From the NCBI GenBank assembly GCA_945979635.1, contig CAMFPZ010000030.1:1-8302 (forward strand): DNA of 8,302 nt. The letters run 5' to 3'. The stretch is from an uncultured Eubacterium sp. (lineage in GTDB: Bacteria; Bacillota; Clostridia; Oscillospirales; Acutalibacteraceae). Below the pieces are notes generated by a model. It searched no databases and had not been told where the DNA came from. It worked only from the letters and a program-made list of their open reading frames with translations. The stretch's first letter is position 1; each line of letters begins with the position of its first letter. Both the position numbers and the translations under genes were made by a program. Below are positions 6,508 through 8,302 of the stretch, piece after piece.

Positions 6508-8173
6508 TGACGAAGCTCACCCTTCCTGTTCCTGCGTGAAATTGAACATTAGTTACACCCTTTGCCATAGCATAGTAGCTGCTTTCATATATTACCGGAC
6601 AAATTGTGCAGGATGTAATAATTTCATTTTCTGCTCTTTTGAGATTGTCTGCAATTTCGCTTAAGTCTCCGGAGTTTTGGGCGGCCGAAATATAGTCGTC
6701 GACAGCATCCTCGTTGTATTCGCCGTATCCGCTCTCTACGATATTGCTTAAAAATGAAACCGCACTGCTTCCCGTTGCTCTGAACGGAACCAGAGCAATA
6801 TCATATTCATTTCTTGCAATAGCGGATTTTATTTCCGCCTCGCTCATAAGCTCAACCTTGAGAGAAAGCTTAACCTGATTGCCCTTCGAATCCTGTAGAG
6901 TTTCGCCGATACCGCTTTGGATACCCTGAAGGAGTATTTTCGTAGGCTCCTCCATATATTCGGGTGCTATGACCGTAATGCTGATGTCGTTAAGCTTGAT
7001 TATATTGAGCCCCTTTTTCCAAGTTCGGATGCTTTCGTCTCTGTTGTAGCCGTAGGCGGATTCGCCCATAGCAGGTATAGCCTTGTTGCCGCCGATTTGG
7101 CTTGATTGGGGGATGATGTTGGTAGCGTTGGCGAGGTATTGCTTTTCGTAGCTTTCGGGTCTGCTGAAGCCCTCGCAGAAGGCTCGACGAATGCTTTCGG
7201 ATTGGAGTGCCTCGTCGTTTGCATTTAGTATGAAAGCCCAGGTTGTGTCCTGATAGCTTGTGTAGGTTATACCACTGTTCTTTTTTATGCTGTCGCTGTC
7301 GTGGCCGTTTATAAATGCGGCGTCATAGTAGCCGTCTTCAAGTCTTGAGATTATTTCGCTTTGCTTGTTCTTGTCGATGATTTTCAGCGTAAGCTCTTTT
7401 GCTTTTGTTGGATAAGAGCCTGTGTATTGCTTGTTTGCCTTGAGGAGATAGGACGACTCTAAAATTTGGTTGACATAGAACTGTCCGTTGAAGAGTGTGT
7501 ATTTTGTGTCGAGTCCGTATCTGCCCTTTGTTGCATTGAAAAATTCCTCGTTGCACGGCATTGCAACGGCTGAGCTCAAGGCTTCGAGGAAGCCTTCATC
7601 CTTGTGCTCCAAGGTTATGGTGAGCAGATTCGGATTTGTCGCAACCGCTCCGAGCTTGTCTGGACTCATTTTTCCCGAATGAATTTCGTTTGCATTCCTG
7701 ATACACGAGATTGTTGAAAACAGAGGACAGTTCGTGTTCGGGTCAGCCGCTCTTTGAAGAGCGAAAACAAAATCATCTGCCGTGATGTCCGGATTAAATT
7801 CCTTTCCCATCATCTCCAGCCTTGCATCCTTGAATTTTCCCTGGTTTTCGCCGGAGGTATATTTGTCGGTTTTGATGTCCCATTTCATACCCTGCTTGAT
7901 ATGGAAGGTATAGGTGAGTCCGTCATCACTGATTTCCCACTTGTCGGCCATTCCTTCGACAACCTCGCCGTCGTCACGGATTCGAATGAGTCCCTCGAAA
8001 GTGTTTTCAATAATTAAGAATTCATCTTGAGTTGAAGCAACCTGAGGGTCATAGCTTTTTATTTCAGCCGAGAACGGGTAGATAAAGTCGTATGCAACAT
8101 CACCCTTTGAGCAGCCGGCAAATATCATTAGCACAGAAATGAAGACTAAAAATATAGATAGATGCTTTTTCAT
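6491..8173 (-). CDS. OppA-type extracellular solute-binding lipoprotein of an ABC transporter (SBP family 5)
   Basis: The 560-residue protein begins with a lipoprotein signal (MKKHL, hydrophobic core about 6-19) and a lipobox ending FAGC, so C21 is the likely lipidated residue on the outer face of the membrane. Family 5 hallmarks follow: YDPQVASTQDEFLIIENTFE at 41-60, GLIRIRDDGEVVEGMADKWE from 61, DGLTYTFHIKQGMKW at 84-98 and ITADDFVFALQRA at 130-142. The usual short turn between the last two is replaced by a charged stretch of about 30 residues (100-129). A C-terminal lobe follows, including SIRRAFCEGFSR at 327-338. The family binds oligopeptides, dipeptides, nickel or sugars; a peptide is the likeliest ligand but is not proven. 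It is the first gene of the operon, with AAGGAAA before its ATG and a clear promoter. No permease or ATPase gene is next to it on the downstream side, so it may serve a transporter encoded elsewhere. Confidence 0.94.
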   Translation of the reverse strand: MKKHLSIFLVFISVLMIFAGCSKGDVAYDFIYPFSAEIKSYDPQVASTQDEFLIIENTFEGLIRIRDDGEVVEGMADKWEISDDGLTYTFHIKQGMKWDIKTDKYTSGENQGKFKDARLEMMGKEFNPDITADDFVFALQRAADPNTNCPLFSTISCIRNANEIHSGKMSPDKLGAVATNPNLLTITLEHKDEGFLEALSSAVAMPCNEEFFNATKGRYGLDTKYTLFNGQFYVNQILESSYLLKANKQYTGSYPTKAKELTLKIIDKNKQSEIISRLEDGYYDAAFINGHDSDSIKKNSGITYTSYQDTTWAFILNANDEALQSESIRRAFCEGFSRPESYEKQYLANATNIIPQSSQIGGNKAIPAMGESAYGYNRDESIRTWKKGLNIIKLNDISITVIAPEYMEEPTKILLQGIQSGIGETLQDSKGNQVKLSLKVELMSEAEIKSAIARNEYDIALVPFRATGSSAVSFLSNIVESGYGEYNEDAVDDYISAAQNSGDLSEIADNLKRAENEIITSCTICPVIYESSYYAMAKGVTNVQFHAGTGRVSFVNAERE

Positions 8174-8203
8174 TTTTGTTTCCTTAAAAAATTAGTACAA
8201 ATA

Positions 8204-8232
8204 ATTATAGCAAAAGAAAGAATATAATTCAA
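8204..8232 (-). promoter_or_regulatory. Sigma-A type promoter of the six-gene operon, with extended -10
   Basis: Reading the - strand, TTGAAT (8232-8227) is followed by 17 bases and a perfect TATAAT (8209-8204). TG one base upstream of the -10 gives an extended -10 element (TGCTATAAT). Transcription should start near 8197, giving a leader of about 24 nt before the ATG at 8173. That is too short for a riboswitch or T-box. The A/T-rich run upstream (about 8233-8262) could act as an UP element. Confidence 0.85.
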
Positions 8233-8302
8233 TATTAATTTAGTAATTATTTTATTATTTTTCATTGTATTTGTTGCGGCAATTTGGCGAGAAGCATATT
8301 CG
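8233..8302 (-). other. AT-rich upstream region, possibly with the end of another - strand gene
   Basis: The part next to the promoter is almost pure A/T. Toward the window edge the sequence is less AT-rich. Reading the - strand from the edge, one frame gives a short tail ending NKYNEK before a TAA, and another ends KLPQQIQ before a TGA; either could be the C-terminus of an upstream gene. Too little sequence is present to decide. No hairpin terminator is obvious between this edge and the promoter. Confidence 0.25.

Noticed and set aside
8174..8302. Riboswitch or T-box in front of the operon
   Set aside because: The predicted leader is only about 24 nt, and the DNA upstream is AT-rich with no paired stems.

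Overview
This window looks like a chromosomal stretch from a low-to-moderate G+C Firmicute, most likely an anaerobic gut or rumen clostridium of the Ruminococcus/Oscillospiraceae type. This placement is inference from several traits. Genes are tightly packed and have purine-rich Shine-Dalgarno sites. One promoter is of the sigma-A type with an extended -10 element. NagB is of the short Bacillus-like form. MetG carries a C-terminal tRNA-binding domain. One anchored surface protein has the Thr/Asn/Asp-rich linker common in ruminococci. No rRNA, tRNA, CRISPR array, insertion sequence or phage gene is visible.

Left part, + strand (1-1416). A possible tail of an upstream gene is followed by a small two-helix membrane protein of unknown function (54-521). 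Next come a near-perfect 31-base palindrome (523-553) and a cytosolic calcineurin-like metallophosphoesterase (586-1416). A strong promoter-like sequence lies inside the 3' end of the first gene. If active, it would give the phosphoesterase its own transcript, with the palindrome in its leader.

Middle. A 15-bp hairpin flanked by an A-rich and a T-rich tract (about 1417-1467) sits between two convergent genes and should terminate transcription from both sides.

Right part, - strand (8173 down to 1469). Six genes form what looks like one operon. In transcription order they are: an OppA-type solute-binding lipoprotein, a VanZ-like membrane protein, glucosamine-6-phosphate deaminase (NagB), a membrane-anchored protein of unknown function, methionyl-tRNA synthetase (MetG), and a membrane-anchored metallophosphoesterase. 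Neighbouring genes overlap by 17 or 1 nt, or are separated by 15-24 nt. A well-formed promoter (TTGAAT, 17 bp, TGCTATAAT) lies just upstream of the first gene, and the shared terminator closes the unit.

The gene mix combines binding of an extracellular solute, probably a peptide, with an envelope protein, amino-sugar catabolism, tRNA charging and an outward-facing phosphatase. It could reflect growth- or envelope-linked co-expression, but no single pathway joins all six. The two metallophosphoesterases are related, converge tail to tail, and differ in predicted location (cytosol versus cell surface). I found no clear case for a wholly new system. The most distinctive signals are the palindrome with its upstream promoter, the mixed operon and the paired phosphoesterases.
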